A stretch of DNA of 53,010 bases from Saccoglossus kowalevskii (GCF_000003605.2 NW_003130355.1:143931-196940), one strand, 5' to 3'. Positions 15,482 through 29,400 are shown, counted from the first letter of the stretch. Notes: generated from the letters alone by a model not told the origin. A program made the numbers and translations.

Positions 15482-15572
15482 TGACGTCACGGAATTATCA
15501 CGTGGTTATGTGCAAAGATATCCAATCACAGTGCCCACAATATATACTAAGCTTTCGCTCACTTACATCTAC
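15482..15572 (+). promoter_or_regulatory. Candidate Pol II promoter (CRE, CCAAT, TATA, Inr)
   Basis: Four core elements occur in the right order on the plus strand: a perfect palindromic CRE, TGACGTCA, at 15482-15489; CCAAT at 15522-15526; TATATA at 15541-15546; and an initiator-like CTACT at about 15569-15573, roughly 30 bases below the TATA box. A full CRE suggests cAMP/CREB or AP-1-type control. The downstream leader ends in a consensus splice donor, which raises confidence that this is a true promoter. Which coding exon it drives is inferred: the nearest plus-strand coding exon with a fitting acceptor that I recognise is at 30522. Confidence 0.55.
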
Positions 15573-15714
15573 TAAGCCGTGCGGTCTACTCGAGCATTAC
15601 TCGCTGAGACTCTCTGCCGGAAACATCTAACATTCAGACAGTAGCTTGGTAGTCTTCGAATTATTCGAAGATCGTTTTTCTGATATAGGATATTAGAGCA
15701 AGACTTGGTGTAAG
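15571..15714 (+). other. Candidate 5' untranslated leader exon
   Basis: About 144 bases downstream of the TATA box contain no ATG on the plus strand and end in an excellent donor, AAG|GTGAGT (GT at 15715-15716). Joining 15714 to the acceptor at 30521|30522 yields AAG directly before the ATG of the secreted peptide gene, giving an A at -3 (strong start context), with an in-frame TAG at 15694-15696 only 21 bases upstream. That would fix the start of the 30522 reading frame. A roughly 14.8-kb intron is implied. The exon-to-gene link is inference; the donor and ATG-free leader are visible. Confidence 0.45.
15653..15671. repeat. Perfect 8-bp hairpin in the leader exon
   Basis: TCTTCGAA (15653-15660) and TTCGAAGA (15664-15671) are exact reverse complements around a 3-base loop TTA. 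In a transcript this would be a tight stem-loop within the candidate 5' leader, so it could influence translation. It may equally be incidental. Confidence 0.5.
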
Positions 15715-18700
15715 GTGAGTCATATGTATTTCGGTTTCTACCTGAGTCTGCGTAGTTCCAGTATAAACAATATCTATGAAGCTCGGGTTGCATGGATGTG
15801 TTTGACTACCTATTATTTACATTATTATTTACCTTGGCATGGAGAAGTATCACTTTGCGCGCATTTTGCAGTCCGTGTGCTGGCTAATACCAAACTTCAG
15901 CAATCGTGAATAACTCAAATTTGGCAAATCAATACGTAATTTATGTCAAAATCACGGTAGCAAAAACAGAATGATAGAGAAATTAGGTTTTTTGTCTTTA
16001 ACATACACTTTTTTCCTTCAGCAATTTATTTTGCTTTCTTTCTTTTTTTCAAGATATTCTTTCACAGTTCCCTGCATTTACAAAGCGTTCACACTCAAGT
16101 TAAATAACAGGCCATAACAGGCTGTTTTATTAACATGCGTCGCTTTGGTGGCACGAGCTTTATCGCCGTTGTATCGTGATGATACTGAAAAAACGAAAGC
16201 ACGTGTGCGTCTTTTAATGGTGTGCCAAAATAATTCAAAAAGACACTCATAATGAATCATTGTCAGAATCCGTTCTCATCATGTGACTAATCAATTCAGT
16301 ATTAGCACTAAATTTTATAAACAATGCATAATTAGAGAGCCGTTTATGGGTATTAAGTATTATATATCGGATTTATATTTGGAGCATTGATCTATCTAAA
16401 AATAACTTACATAGTAAATAACAAGGCTTGGATTAAAGGCTTATTTGAATGACGTATCTCGAAAAAAATGATACATATTTTGCAGATTTATTACAAATAA
16501 ATATATGATTGACGATGATATTTTCCATTAAACACAAAACACGTTTTTTAAGTAAGTTCTTCTATGGGACTTAGCTATCTTTCTGAATAGTTATCATTTC
16601 GCAAGTTTACGCCCATGACACCGGCTATTATGAATGTTGAGAAACAACGAATTACACACGTGGATTCCAGCCTGCTGTGACAATATAGTGCTGCACATTT
16701 TCACATCATATTACGTACAAAGAAAGAACGTTCTGGTGTTCTTGTATAGTCTTTATACAATGACTCCTTTAGATTGAAGATATTATTATCTCACTTCGAA
16801 ATATATTCAACGGGCAGCGCAATGTATCTTATAATTTGAACGCATTTAACACTGTTAGTGGGAGGGATTTTAATTTCCTGTGTCAAGACACTTTAGAAGC
16901 TTTGACGAAAAAACACCACCGTCGTTTCAAACATTGGGGTTTTAGATATACACGTATAGAACAAAGTGACCGGATTGGGAGTTAGTTCCTAATTATGTTC
17001 ATTTCATACAATTCAGAAAAATATATGAATCGCGAATAATTTAAACTAAAGATGATAAAAATGTCAATAACTAACCCCTGCTGTAATTTTAGAATTTAAT
17101 ATTAAATTAGATTTAAAACCCGTCATTATACGTATCACTGGGCGAATGGAGAAATATATTAAATCCACTGAATTATATTCGGGGTTTCCAAAACAAAGAG
17201 GACACTTTCACATGAATTGTTGTTCTAGTCTCATCAATCGGCAAGGACAGTTTTACCGACCTCTGGTTTACTTAAGTATGTGGTTCTATACATTAACTTA
17301 AAAAAAGCTAACATTGTGAAAACGTGAGAGAATTGGTCTTGTTTCTGGTAATAAGTCACAAAACGCTGTTTCTACACCATGCGATGTAAGCTCTCAAGCT
17401 GTGGAAATGGAATAACTTCGTTTGTTTGTTTTTTTGTTCAAATATTTTGCGATAAGTGCCAATTGTGCCCATAAGTGCAAGTTCAGGCCACATGCTTAGT
17501 GTAATTTCCGTAACGCCGTGTAATCTTTGCAACACAGTGGTTAAATGGTGGGTGGTACAATTGTTAGTAGGAAAGAAGCCGATTTTTGAAGTAGTTGCAG
17601 TTGCCAATTTAGAATATTTGTCACGGGTGTCCACAGTATATAGTGATGTGTTACGCAGCGGCTAGTTTACGTTTCTAAAAGAGGAATTGTGTGTTTTCAA
17701 CTCTATTCAGGAATTATGGGAGAATGGGTATTTCGTCTAACCTGTTTAGTTTCGTGAACGCTCATAGCTTGGACAACATATGAATAAAGCATAGTTGTTC
17801 CCTTCATTGGTTATGCCTACCATGTATGGATTCCGTGTTAATCTCACTGTTTCAAATGGATCCTCGGATGCAGTCATGTGCATATAATGAAGCAATTGAT
17901 CTAGATCTCTGATATTTTAACGAGATCCCTGAATGAGCGAGTGGTTGTTTTCAAGATACGATTAAGCAAACATATTTTCTAAACTGACCGCACCAGATCA
18001 ATACGTGCAGTGATTATAAGATGATTCGTGCAAACGTAAATTAAATGAATGTAACGAGAAAAATCATTATCCATCGATAACAATTCCAACTGAAAAGGCG
18101 AATTTCGATATTGTTTTCATTTGTCCGCAATAATTATATGCAATGTAAAAAAAAGACATTTGCAAGTTCCCCTTCCCTCCCTCCTTATTTGCAGAATGTA
18201 TGTTACTGGGATGTGCGTACATCGATTGTACTACACATATTATCATACAGGACTGATTTTCTGGAAATGTGAACACCGTGCTATAACGAAATAACAACTA
18301 CGGCGGATGGAAAACGTCGCGTCATCGGATTTGGTTGCAGTAATTACATTACCGTATAACATTGATGGCTGCCAATCCCAATTATAGCGTTGTTTAACAT
18401 TACTGCGGTCTTTGTCGTTTTATAGAGACGTTAATTCGCTTCGTATACTGTCTTTTGTTTTTAATCCAATAAAAAAGTATTTCCCTTAATTGTATAACGT
18501 TTTCCGGTACATAGTCCATACAAATAGTCTGTATAAAGGTTCAGGAAAATAATAATATTACGGATATGTGGATAAGTAGATTGGTAGTATTACGATGCAT
18601 TTATAGAGAAGACAACGTTTGACAAATTTCTCATCAAAATCATTTCAAGAAACCCAAATTTTTTGTATGTCATCCGAGAGTGTAAGTCGCCATTTTGAAA

Positions 18701-21700
18701 ATGATGAAGATAAAGTTGATTGGTTTCGGCTGAGTACATTTTCGGATTCAGGTTCATTGTCATGTTTTGTAATGGTGAGATCTACTCATTTCTCTGTATA
18801 ATGTTGTATTCATTAATGTATATCTACGTAATGTTCATTTCTTAATTAACAAATTTATTTTATTTTTGGATAGATTTCCAAACGCAGTATATCTTGATTA
18901 GCATAATGCGTGGGTAGTATTGAAGTATTGACAGGTACACATTTTCCCAGTATTTCACTCTATATAGTTAAACATTGTTCCATTCCTCTTTAACTACTTA
19001 GTTTAAAGATTTTCAAAAACCGCAAATTGTATTATTTACGTTAATGGTTCTACAAGTTCAGTGTAATGCATCGAAATTGACCTTTTTGCACCCTATCACG
19101 TATGCGTGCATTGCATGGCATTGACACACATCGCTCAATTGAAACATATAAAATATGCATTTCAGTCGTATTGATATGTATTATGCATGATCGATTGATA
19201 TATTTAAAAAAAGGTCACACATTAACTTCACAGTCACTTTCTCGGAATTCTGTCACTTGAATATTTTTTCACAACTCATATAGCTTTGTCTAGAAATAAA
19301 CAACAGTTTCGGTGTAACACATATCACACGTTGACCGCGAACTGGTGCATACACCGCCAACGACATACATAACATTAAGACAAACCAAAATCCATTGTAT
19401 CAAGAATACAAGTGCAATATACGTTTACTGGAAGGGAAAAATGTGTTTATTGAACAAAATCCGATTTTCTTGGAAACGAGGATTCTAAACCATATATCTC
19501 ATATATATTGCATTGATACACACTATGTAACGCTGCCTCTGCATTAGCGTATGAGATTTTGCTGTATGTATACTTTATACATTTGAACGTCAAACTTAGG
19601 ATTAAATAACATGATTGAATACAGCTGGTATGCCATGCTATAATAACAATGCACCGACTAACGCCATGAGTGATAGCTTGATGCAATGAGTGAGGATTCC
19701 CAATGGACAGGTCAGTATTGGTTCAAACGTGTTTAGAGACTATGCTGTAGTATCTAAGGCATCTCTCGGCGGTAAAGATGCCCTAATAACCAATTATTCC
19801 CAGCTAGAACCGATTAATGTACCGTTACCCATCCATGATAGAACACTTCTTATTTTCAATTATTTTCAATGAACTTCTTCATTCCGCCTCGCTTTTCATT
19901 CCACCCACGTGACTATTCCTTTGTATCGTTTTTCAATTTCTTTCAAAACACGTCCCGCTTACTAAAATAATTTCCCTCGATTTATAGAAATTGTCAATAC
20001 CTCGTTAGATGATAATGAATGCAGTCTCAATTGTCAGAACACACAACACGATTCATCTAAAAATGTATAAGAAACACTGATTTCGATTTCCGTTTTTGAA
20101 TTGTGTTTTATTTTGTTCAAACTTCCAGTGCCTGGGCACGAACACATGTCTACAAAGCAATGATATGTTTGTATGACACTGTTTTATGTATAAGTTGCAT
20201 ATGAACTCAGGCGTAAGTGATAAATTAAATCGAGAGCGAGTGCAAAGCGCCTCAGTCTGTAAAATTGTGTTTCCGGCTTGTGTGAAATATGTGTTAAAAT
20301 ATAAGTATATTAAACATTGAATAGTCTGTTCGTAGTCTTCGTAATTTACTCTCGTGTAGGCGTTAACCACAAAATGTCAACGTTAATATTTTATGTACTG
20401 TTGAGATCTTTCGAGATCCCTTCTCCGAAATCGGACGCACACGTTATTGAAAACCAAGGATTGTAGTAGTTTTCTAGGGTCTAATAGTTAAGAGTTTTTT
20501 CCACGTTCATGTGCATTTAATTGCTGTTAATGGCATGCTTGCCATTATCTACCTCAAAACTGTTTTTAAAATCGTGTTTTGTTTTACTGGAGTATGGCGT
20601 AAGTGTTATTATCTGTCGGAAGTGGGGCAATTATAACATTTGTTACCAATGCACCTCAATGGTCATCAAATTGCCGCCACCGCATGAACTGGACGTGTTG
20701 TAATCAAGTTTAATGAGAATAACCTCCAAGTCATGGTTATTTCCGTCGACAAAAACAACGAATAAAAGTACTCGATGAAGCCCAGTTGTTGTGTAATACA
20801 ATCTGAAATCAAAATATGTACATTGCTGTATTGTACACCTTAAATTGGATATAAAAACACGCAAATAACATCAAACAACACGAAAAATGCATCGTTTACT
20901 CATACCGAATGTTTTGCTCATTCTATTATTTGAGCAAATATATCTTTCCTTTAGGTATTCAAAATATTAATCCACGATGGCCAATCAATCTATAGTACTA
21001 TTAATAGAAATAAAACAACAGTGATAGACAATGTAGCTGGCCTTTTTAGAGTTGCTTAATACAAAAACTTAAGTTATGCAGTGTAACAGTAGAATGGATC
21101 AAAGAGCTGAATTTCGATCACCGCGCGCAAAACACAATACCAAGATGTTCACTTAGAAACATAACGCTTTCATGAGAATGTCCCTGATATCTGTCGATGT
21201 AGTTGTACTCCCTTATAGTGTCAAATCCTCCCTGAGTACGACGAAAATGATTAACGTGAAAGGTACTTTTATTTCTTGGTCAGTTAAACTTTGACATTTT
21301 ATATCAAAAATTGAAGTGATTTATGAGCTCAATAGCACATTGCTCACCTTATAATTTTAATAACATTTTACTATGAATAATTTATAATATGCTAGGTACG
21401 GGGCGCTGTTTTTCATTTTATCGTGCATATGCAAAGTCAAGGGCGCTAATTTTCTTCTTCATCAGACAATCAAAATGAGCCCAGGCGTTATACTGTCTTC
21501 TCATTAAGGTCGGTTTACACGAGGCAATTTTTAAATAACGCATTAAACAACACAAAAGGCAACTCGGCGATATTAACGAACAAACTATAATGCTGCGACG
21601 ATCGACTGATTGCTTGAAAAACCGTCATGAATATATCATGCTGGATTAGTTGGACATGCGCAATGCGAATTAAAAACAACGTGTAGAATGTAATTCTGCA

Positions 21701-22023
21701 TATATATTTCTATATCACCTATGCGTTAGACAAATAATATGTTGAGTCTGGGCCCTGTATTGTCTTGTTAACGCTGTCTATCCAAAACGAGTCATTAGGG
21801 CAATGCGACGACCATAACGTAACGGGTACAGGAGGCCACCTGCGTTGTCTTACTAATTGCCTTTCGTAAACCGAAGCATATATATATAAGGCAAAATTTG
21901 ATTCGTTAAAAAAAATCAATAAACAACTACGATTGGCCTATCTGTTAGTTGTTAGGGTTGAGTAGACCAATCAGGCACAATCTTCGGTTTTATTTCCGAC
22001 CTTTAGAAGAGATGTATTACCTA
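15715..22023. other. Non-coding; possible large first intron, left part
   Basis: No coding exon is supported. If the 15571-15714 leader joins the exon at 30522, this is intron. Segment 21400-21700 is somewhat richer in GC and CpG than its surroundings, with GGGCGCT motifs at about 21402 and 21441, but I cannot assign it to a known element. Confidence 0.5.
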
Positions 22024-23555
22024 AGCTATATTGTCTCTGCATCGGACATACAATATGCCAAGTCTGAGCACTATAGTGTCTCTGCATCGGACATACAATA
22101 TGCCGAGTCTGAGCACTATAGTGTCTCTGCATCGGACATACAATATACCGAGTCCGGGCGCTATAGTGTCTCTGCATCGAACATACAATATGTCGAGTCT
22201 GGACGCTATAGTGTCTCTGCATCGGACATACAATATGTCGAGTCTGGACGCTATAGTGTCTCTGCATCGGACATACAATATGTCGAGTCTGGACGCTATA
22301 TAGTGTCTCTGCGTCGGACATACAATATACCGAGTTCGGGCGCTATAGTGTCTCTGCATCGAACATACAATATGCAGAGTCTGGACGCTATAGTGTCTCT
22401 GCATCGGACATACAATATATCGAGTCTGGACGCTATATTGTCTCTGCATCGGATATACAATATACTGAGTCCGGACGCTATATTGTCTCTGCATCGGACA
22501 TACAATATACCGAGTCTGGACGCTATAGTGTTTCTGCGTCGGACATACAATATACCGAGTCCGGGCGCTATAGTGTCTCTGCATCGAACATACAATATGT
22601 CGAGTCTGGACGCTATAGTGTCTCTGCATCGAACATACATTATGTCGAGCCTGGACGCTATAGTGTCTCTGCATCGAACATACAATATGTCGAGTCTGGA
22701 CGCTATAGTGTCTCTGCATCGAACATACAATATGTCGAGTCTGGACGCTATAGTGTCTCTGCGTCGGACATACAATATACCGAGTTCGGGCGCTATAGTG
22801 TCTCTGCATCGAACATACAATATGTAGAGTCTGGACGCTATAGTGTCTCTGCATCGAACATACAATATGTCGAGTCTGGACGCTATAGTGTCTCTGCAAC
22901 GGACATACAATATGTCGAGTCTGGACGCTATAGTGTCTCTGCATCGGACATACAATATGTCGAGTCTGGACGCTATATAGTGTCTCTGCGTCGGACATAC
23001 AATATACCGAGTTCGGGCGCTATAGTGTCTCTGCATCGAACATACAATATGCAGAGTCTGGACGCTATAGTGTCTCTGCATCGGACATACAATATATCGA
23101 GTCCGGACGTTATAGTGTCTCTGCATCGGACATACAATATGCCGAGTCTGAGCACTATAGTGTCTCTGCATCGGACATACAATATATCGAGTCTGGACGC
23201 TATATTGTCTCTGCATCGGATATACAATATACCGAGTCTGGACGCTATATTGTCTCTGCATCGGATATACAATATACCGAGTCCGGACGCTATATTGTTT
23301 CTGCATCGGATATATAATATACCAAGCCTGGACGCTATAGTGTTTCTGCATCGGACATACAATATACCAAGCCTGGACGCTATAGTGTCTCTGCACCAGA
23401 TATACAATATGCCGAGACTGGACACTATATTGTCTCTGCATCGGACATACAATATGCCGAGTCCGGACGCTATAGTGTCTCTGCATCGGACATACAATAA
23501 ACCGAGCCTGGACGCTACAGTGTCTCTGCATCGGATATACAATATCCCGAGTCCG
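22024..23555. repeat. 45-bp minisatellite, about 34 copies
   Basis: A tandem array with a 45-bp monomer (core GTGTCTCTGCATCGGACATA followed by CAATATGCCGAGTCTGGACG and CTATA) runs for about 1.5 kb. Monomers differ by point changes at fixed positions (CGG/CGA, GCC/GTC/ACC, TCT/TCC, TAG/TTG). Because 45 is divisible by three, long frames stay open on both strands with a 15-residue period. These are unlikely to be coding: at 22296 and 22973 a 2-base expansion (CTATATAG instead of CTATAG) shifts the frame with no compensation, and there is no plausible start or splice context. A segment of more than 110 bases that follows each 2-base expansion is near-identical at an offset of 677 bp, i.e. 15 monomers, so the array has a higher-order duplication. 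Confidence 0.95.
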
Positions 23556-24000
23556 GACACGCTGTATCTATATGCAATATACATGTGATATACTCGAGGC
23601 GTTGTATTTCTCATGTAACATGCCAAATATCATATACTATGCGTTTGAAATATAAAATGTTACTGTCACAAAATCACAAAAAACTAGGATTATCAATAAC
23701 TCATGACTTTTTTAATGCAAAAAAAAATTCAAAAGCATGCCAATTTAATATTGTTTCTGCAACTACGTAGGTATTGTATTGTTGTAGGTAATTAATAAGG
23801 GCATTTCTAAGCGGGAAGTCAGTCTCAATAAGCTGCATGTCGTGACAGTCATGAAAATAAAAGGCCAAAGGATTTTAGGAAGAGGAAAAAACTTTCGAAT
23901 GGAATTCACTAAACACCGAATCTTATCATCTATGTATAAGATCAATCGTCCATGAATAATGAAGCGCACGCCCATGATACGCACGTGACTAACCTCACAA
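23556..24000. other. Non-coding flank of the minisatellite
   Basis: The array ends abruptly into ordinary AT-rich sequence. I see no gene or second array here. Confidence 0.5.
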
Positions 24001-24075
24001 CCATACTGGCTTAGCGGCGACTTACCGTGTATGAATGTGCGATGGTACTGGATTTGAATCGCTATCACGGCAGTA
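24001..24075 (+). repeat. Possible tRNA-derived SINE head
   Basis: On the plus strand an A-box match, TGGCTTAGCGG (24007-24017), is followed at tRNA-like distance by GATTTGAATCG (24051-24061), which matches the B-box consensus at 8 of 11 positions. The stems of a real tRNA do not form. A tRNA-derived SINE relic is plausible but not proven. Confidence 0.3.
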
Positions 24076-26149
24076 AAATTATTATCCGTGAAACCGACTC
24101 GGTCGGGCAGATTCAGTTGTTAAACTTAATGACAATGGTCAGGAGTTATAGCCGTTGTAAATTATGCATTTGCACTCACTGAGCATGGATGGCATGAACC
24201 ATAAAACAAACAAGTCTCGGGAGATCAGAACGACCAATGGCATAGTATGGGAGAGCACTGCACGCGTGGGAATCTGGTATTAGATTGAGTGAGATTGTAA
24301 AATATTGACTCCGTGATTATTCTGACATATTACTAATTCAGAACTTTCATTATTGGAATGTCTAGTGTTTCCTTTCTGTTTTTTGCACCAATCAGGACTT
24401 ACTAAGACTTCAGAAAGATCAAATTAAAGAATGGTCGTTTACATTTCGCGATCTAAAATTGGTAAGAGTAAATCCACAGATAAAATAGTTTTACTAACAT
24501 CGAAAGCAACATTTTTTCTCTGAAACTGACTTCAATGCGTACTTACGCAGAATTGTGCTCCTCTCAGCCTATGTGAACATTACTTGAGATGTACATTAGT
24601 TGACGCAACACACTACATACATTTTATATACATCACAAACAGTATTTCCCTTTGGATTTCCTAGTTTTCCGTCAAATCTATATTTAAATTACCGACGATG
24701 AGAAATAATTCTCTAATTATCGCATAGAATATTGGATCAGTAATAGAAATATTGCATGTTACCTGCAGAACAAAAGTAGTTTTTCATCACAGATTTTTCC
24801 TTTAAATAGACAACCTGGCCGTTCTCTCTTTGAGTCAAGGTTGAAACGAACTACGCAATGGCCAGCGGGGTGATACTGTGTAATCTCTGTATTATTTTTT
24901 TTTTATATGAATGAGAAGAAACTATCAATGTTCGATATTCACGTATCGACAGTGAAGCATAATAATCTTCTATACCTCATTGCCATGGATATCTTTATTA
25001 CACTCGTTGCGCCTCAATTGGCATACACGATTCCTTTTCTTTTAATTCATTGATACTCGAGACACTGCAAATTATTTCGACGCGTGGCTGGAAGTGTTTC
25101 AATACATTCAGTATAGATAGCCAAGGGCACTCAACCGGTGTATCCCTTTACAGAATTGAAAACTGAAATGCCAGCTAGAAATTGATTCCCAGATTTCAGA
25201 GAGTGTCAAAAAGCTATCTTTACAAGTGCGTTTCGATGCCCATTATCCCATTACCATTAAAGGGAGGTTGTTTTGAAGATGCATAATATAGAAACCATTA
25301 ACTGCAGATAATGGTCGTCTCTCTTCTATACACACGTATAAAGGCATAAGATGAAATTGATTTAACAATTGACATGTATTAATGTAGAGGCCTATTCATA
25401 ATTTTCTAACAAGTTAGCCATAAATGTACAATCATTTCTTTATTGCTCCATGGTGACATAAAATAACATTCTGTTTCTCTCGCAATACAGGATTTGGATA
25501 AAATTTGTCAAGTATTATTAAATAGATAATTGTTAATACAGTGCAAAAACAAATTCCGGCACTTTTTAAAAACAAAGATAACAAAACCTAAACTGTCTGT
25601 TAAAATATAATTTGAGGTATCTCATAATATTTCCTCTATATAAAAAAAAGTAAAAATGTTCTAATACTGATAAAATGGTCGCCATTCAAACCGTAACTGT
25701 AACCGTAATTTTCTGAAAAAATCAGCTGGTGGTCCTAAACCTATCAAGTGAAGATTCCTTTTTTATCTTGGCTGGGAGTGCAAATTATTGCAAAGTGAAT
25801 ATATTTTTTATTTTTTATTTTTTTTTTTGTATTTTCATTCATCGGCAGGCTTCTAAAAAATAATTTTCTAAGACAAATAACAATACGTTGGAGCATAAAT
25901 GCGTATTCTCAGTTTACTTAATAGCGTCGAAGCAACCTCCAATATCCATTAGTTTATCGTCCACTAACGAGCATATCTATAAAACGCAGCGAGGTGCGTT
26001 GTTCTGTTTTGTAGTTTTGAAAATAGGTATTAGAAAAGTTAAACAAATTATCATCATTCTACAAGGAACAATAATAATATAACAACTTAAATTAAAATGT
26101 TCTTATATGGAATATGTTTTTGAATGAAGTTAGATTGTAACAGGGTTCA
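24076..26149. other. Non-coding stretch, no gene seen
   Basis: Only chance frames and T- or A-rich tracts (for example 24893-24903 and 25801-25828) are visible. Confidence 0.55.
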
Positions 26150-26465
26150 ACTCAATTTTCATTATTTCGAATCGTACAACGCGCGTAAGCGTCCTCTATT
26201 AATAAAAACAAACATGGCTGCCACGAAAGTTTGCCCGGACTCCACACAAAGAAGTTCGCTGATTCTGTTCTAAAAAATTTGGATTTCGGCATTCCCGTGG
26301 TGTATCCTTGGAAGGAAAGATGTATAATAATAAGGTTATTACGAGAACACCTCAAAGTATGCACTCAGACAGTACGCCCGTGCATTGACCTCAGCTGCGC
26401 TTCGGTCGATACTCCCACTGTACTGTCTTCGTGCATACTTCGTGCATACCGTGATAACCTCATAC
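26150..26465. mobile_element. Dispersed repeat with fold-back core, copy 1
   Basis: This segment is clearly homologous, in the same orientation, to 49225-49545. Shared blocks include CGTAAGCGTCCTCT, an ACATGGCTGCC block, a TTCTGTTCTAAA block, TTTCGGCATTCCC and GATGTATAATAATAAGGTTA. The right half folds back: AAGGTTATTAC near 26334 pairs with GTGATAACCT near 26452. Both copies are open for about 40 codons on the minus strand with similar translations (a G-M-P-K-S-K-x-F-R-T-E-S stretch), which reflects DNA homology. Most likely a small non-autonomous DNA element. Family unknown. Confidence 0.7.
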
Positions 26466-29400
26466 TACGCACTGGTAATGTTTCGGATATGATAGAATTT
26501 ACTAGTCGTTAGTTTTACTATCAGTGAAAAGAACACATTAATGAAAAAAACCACTGTGGGGATACAAGGTGACATCAAATATATAATTTAAAATATGACG
26601 ACGAGTAATTAATGTAAATATATGAGAACCAATATATTGTAGAGTAAAGACGCAATACCACGTTAGAAATATTGCCAACTAAGTTATCTATTTACGAATT
26701 ATGATGAATGACTTTCAGAAAAAATAGGTTAGTGAAAACATATAAATTACATGATTAAACCTACGCTACAACCCTTACAAACAAAATCCCTCACTGAAAC
26801 GGAAAAAAAAGTCTACACATGCGCAGACGACTCCATTTGTTTCCCATAATCCCGTTGCCTTTGCTATAAATGATTGCGCAAATCAATTGACGAGTAAGTG
26901 CTCTACTGAAGAGTTGGAAGTGCGCACACAATATTTGCAGACACTTCCTCTTAGGTACTCCACAGAAACACACAGTACTATTAGACAAGTCGCAGCAAAA
27001 AGGTAACCACTTTGTCGCTTATAACTATGAATACACTCTCTTCATCACATTTGATTTATATGTTTTCTTTCAAGCATCTCTGATACATATTTATCATGTC
27101 TTTTTATCTCTAAACTCGACGTTTTGATCATCACTACTTTACGACAGCTCAGCAGAAAAAAAAAGAAGGAAAACGCGCACATATAATAATCAGATTTTCA
27201 GTCGATTGCGCTGAATATTTTGAGAAATTTGGAAACGATAGATAAATGAGGCACATCTATATGTCATATCAATAGTGAGATTTGACTACATTACAGTAAG
27301 TTGTATTGATTATTAATGACATCCCGTCATCGTCTTCGACATCGACTTATCTGTCATCAACTGATGACTTCGAGATATGTGCACCGTTCATAATGCGTCG
27401 ATGATCGGTAAAAATACTTTGCGCACATTATGGTCTTTTAAACATCATTAAAAAAAAAAGTAATTGTCGCTCTATGGTATAGCTTACACCGATCTTTCGG
27501 ATTGACGTTACTGTAGTTTGATTGTGGTGACATAAGTCACCAACGATATTAATACTAGCGACAATGCATTCGAAAAACTTGTGAAAAAATTATTATCTGA
27601 CTAATGTGATGTTTGCTAAAAAAACTTTTTTTGTGTTATCGCGTGTTGTTTTGCTTGTGCTAATTTCCCGGTGTTATTGTCATTCATAATTTCGAACAAT
27701 GATGTGTGTGGCAAATACTAACCTGTTTACAAGTCTTATTAGGCTTTTCACGTTAATGATTTTAACCTTCGGTTACTTCTTTCGATGAATACTAAGCAAA
27801 TCAATATATATACATGCAATATACATTGATATTATGTACTTATTTGGGTGGCTTTATCTATTTGCCTGACTACGGATGAACTTTCTTGTATCGATGAGCT
27901 CACTAATTAATTTTGCAAGAATTGACTCAAATAACATTTGCGCTTCGGGGTTTCTGTTGTTGGCGATCTACGTTGACTCTAAGTGGAGACATTAACTGCA
28001 TAGTCATTATGCGACACGTCCGAAAGGCGAATGTTCACCGTTGTTACTCGGATTACATAGTGAAGGTGTAGTAAATAATGAGACATACGTGTGGATTTCC
28101 AACGCTATGCAAATGAAGTTCACCACAATGGAGTTATATCGTACAACAGGGTTTTCGTCACAAAGGTTTGAACATCAAACATGCATGTCTAATATATACG
28201 AACAGTTTATAGTTGTCAATCACCAAATAGAAAATGGACGTAATCATTGGCGATAAAATACATGTAGAAATGGTAATCAAGGTTATTAATGCCGCCCACC
28301 ATATTGACGTGGGAGTTCTTACAAGATGCCGGCAATCAATGAACCTGCTCAGTGTTCAGCCGTGTTCTGTAGGACAACCTGTGCTGACGACTATAGTACT
28401 TACACCTAACACAGTAAATGCATTAGAATACTCGATCTCTTGTCGGTGTTGGTTTGTTTAGAAAGAGCATTAACATGAATTAACATTAGGTGATGCATCA
28501 ATTTGATTAAAAAAATTATCAATAATACGAAGCTTACTGATTTGTAATAAATTTTACATTTTACATTTCCATGGCAATATTTGACCAAATTAACATAATT
28601 TGGTTTAATCGGCCTTTAATTGATACTTAATGTACAAATGTACAGAAGGCAAAGCCATTATACTAGAGCTTTTTTTTGAATATATGTGAATATTTATTTT
28701 GCGCCTGGTTATCGAGAGGCATTACACATTTACAGACACATAGCAGGCACACAGATTGCTCGGTAGTATGTCGGTCGTGTGACACGTGCTCAGGTTTTTT
28801 TTCCCTTATTGTTTCCATCAATTCTGCGCATTTCATTCTTTCCACTAAAACGTATGCGCAACATTCATAATTTATGGTTGCATTTTGTACTGCACCATCA
28901 ATCGAAGTTGCTTAACTTCTGTGACTTGAAACAATTTTTCGAGCGCGAGGTATTTATTTTATCCAGTAACAACAAATTACCGAAAAACAGTTAATGCAGT
29001 TTGGGTTAAAAATGTTTTACCATCAGCAAAGTTTAAATCCTTTGATTTCTTTCACGCGCTGTATTGCTGTTTCATTATGCCAGTTTTATTTTTATTAATA
29101 AATCCGGTAATTTCCCTGAACGATATTTAATAATGTGATATTATGACAAATATGAGTGTACATTTTTTACACATTATATGACGCCATGTATTTTTTTCTT
29201 ACAAATGGGCAATTTTATTTAAACTATACGACATATAGCTTGCACAAGAAGCGTATTTCTTAACATAATCTAAAAAACGAACATAAAACAAATAATTACT
29301 ATAAGCCACAGCAGGGTACCAATATACTTGACAAACAGAATGCATAACGAACCAATAGAAGGAAATCCGTTACACAAAACCGTATTATCAATAATATGTT

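Noticed and set aside
22024-23555. CRISPR array
   Set aside because: The repeats are contiguous with no unique spacers, and the sequence is clearly from an animal nucleus.
21949-23626. Long open frames (up to about 411 codons) over the minisatellite on both strands
   Set aside because: They arise from a 45-bp period free of stops. Frame-shifting 2-base expansions, openness on both strands and lack of start or splice context argue against coding.
26231-26512. 93-codon plus-strand frame
   Set aside because: It lies within the dispersed fold-back repeat, and its counterpart at 49.3 kb is not open in the same frame.
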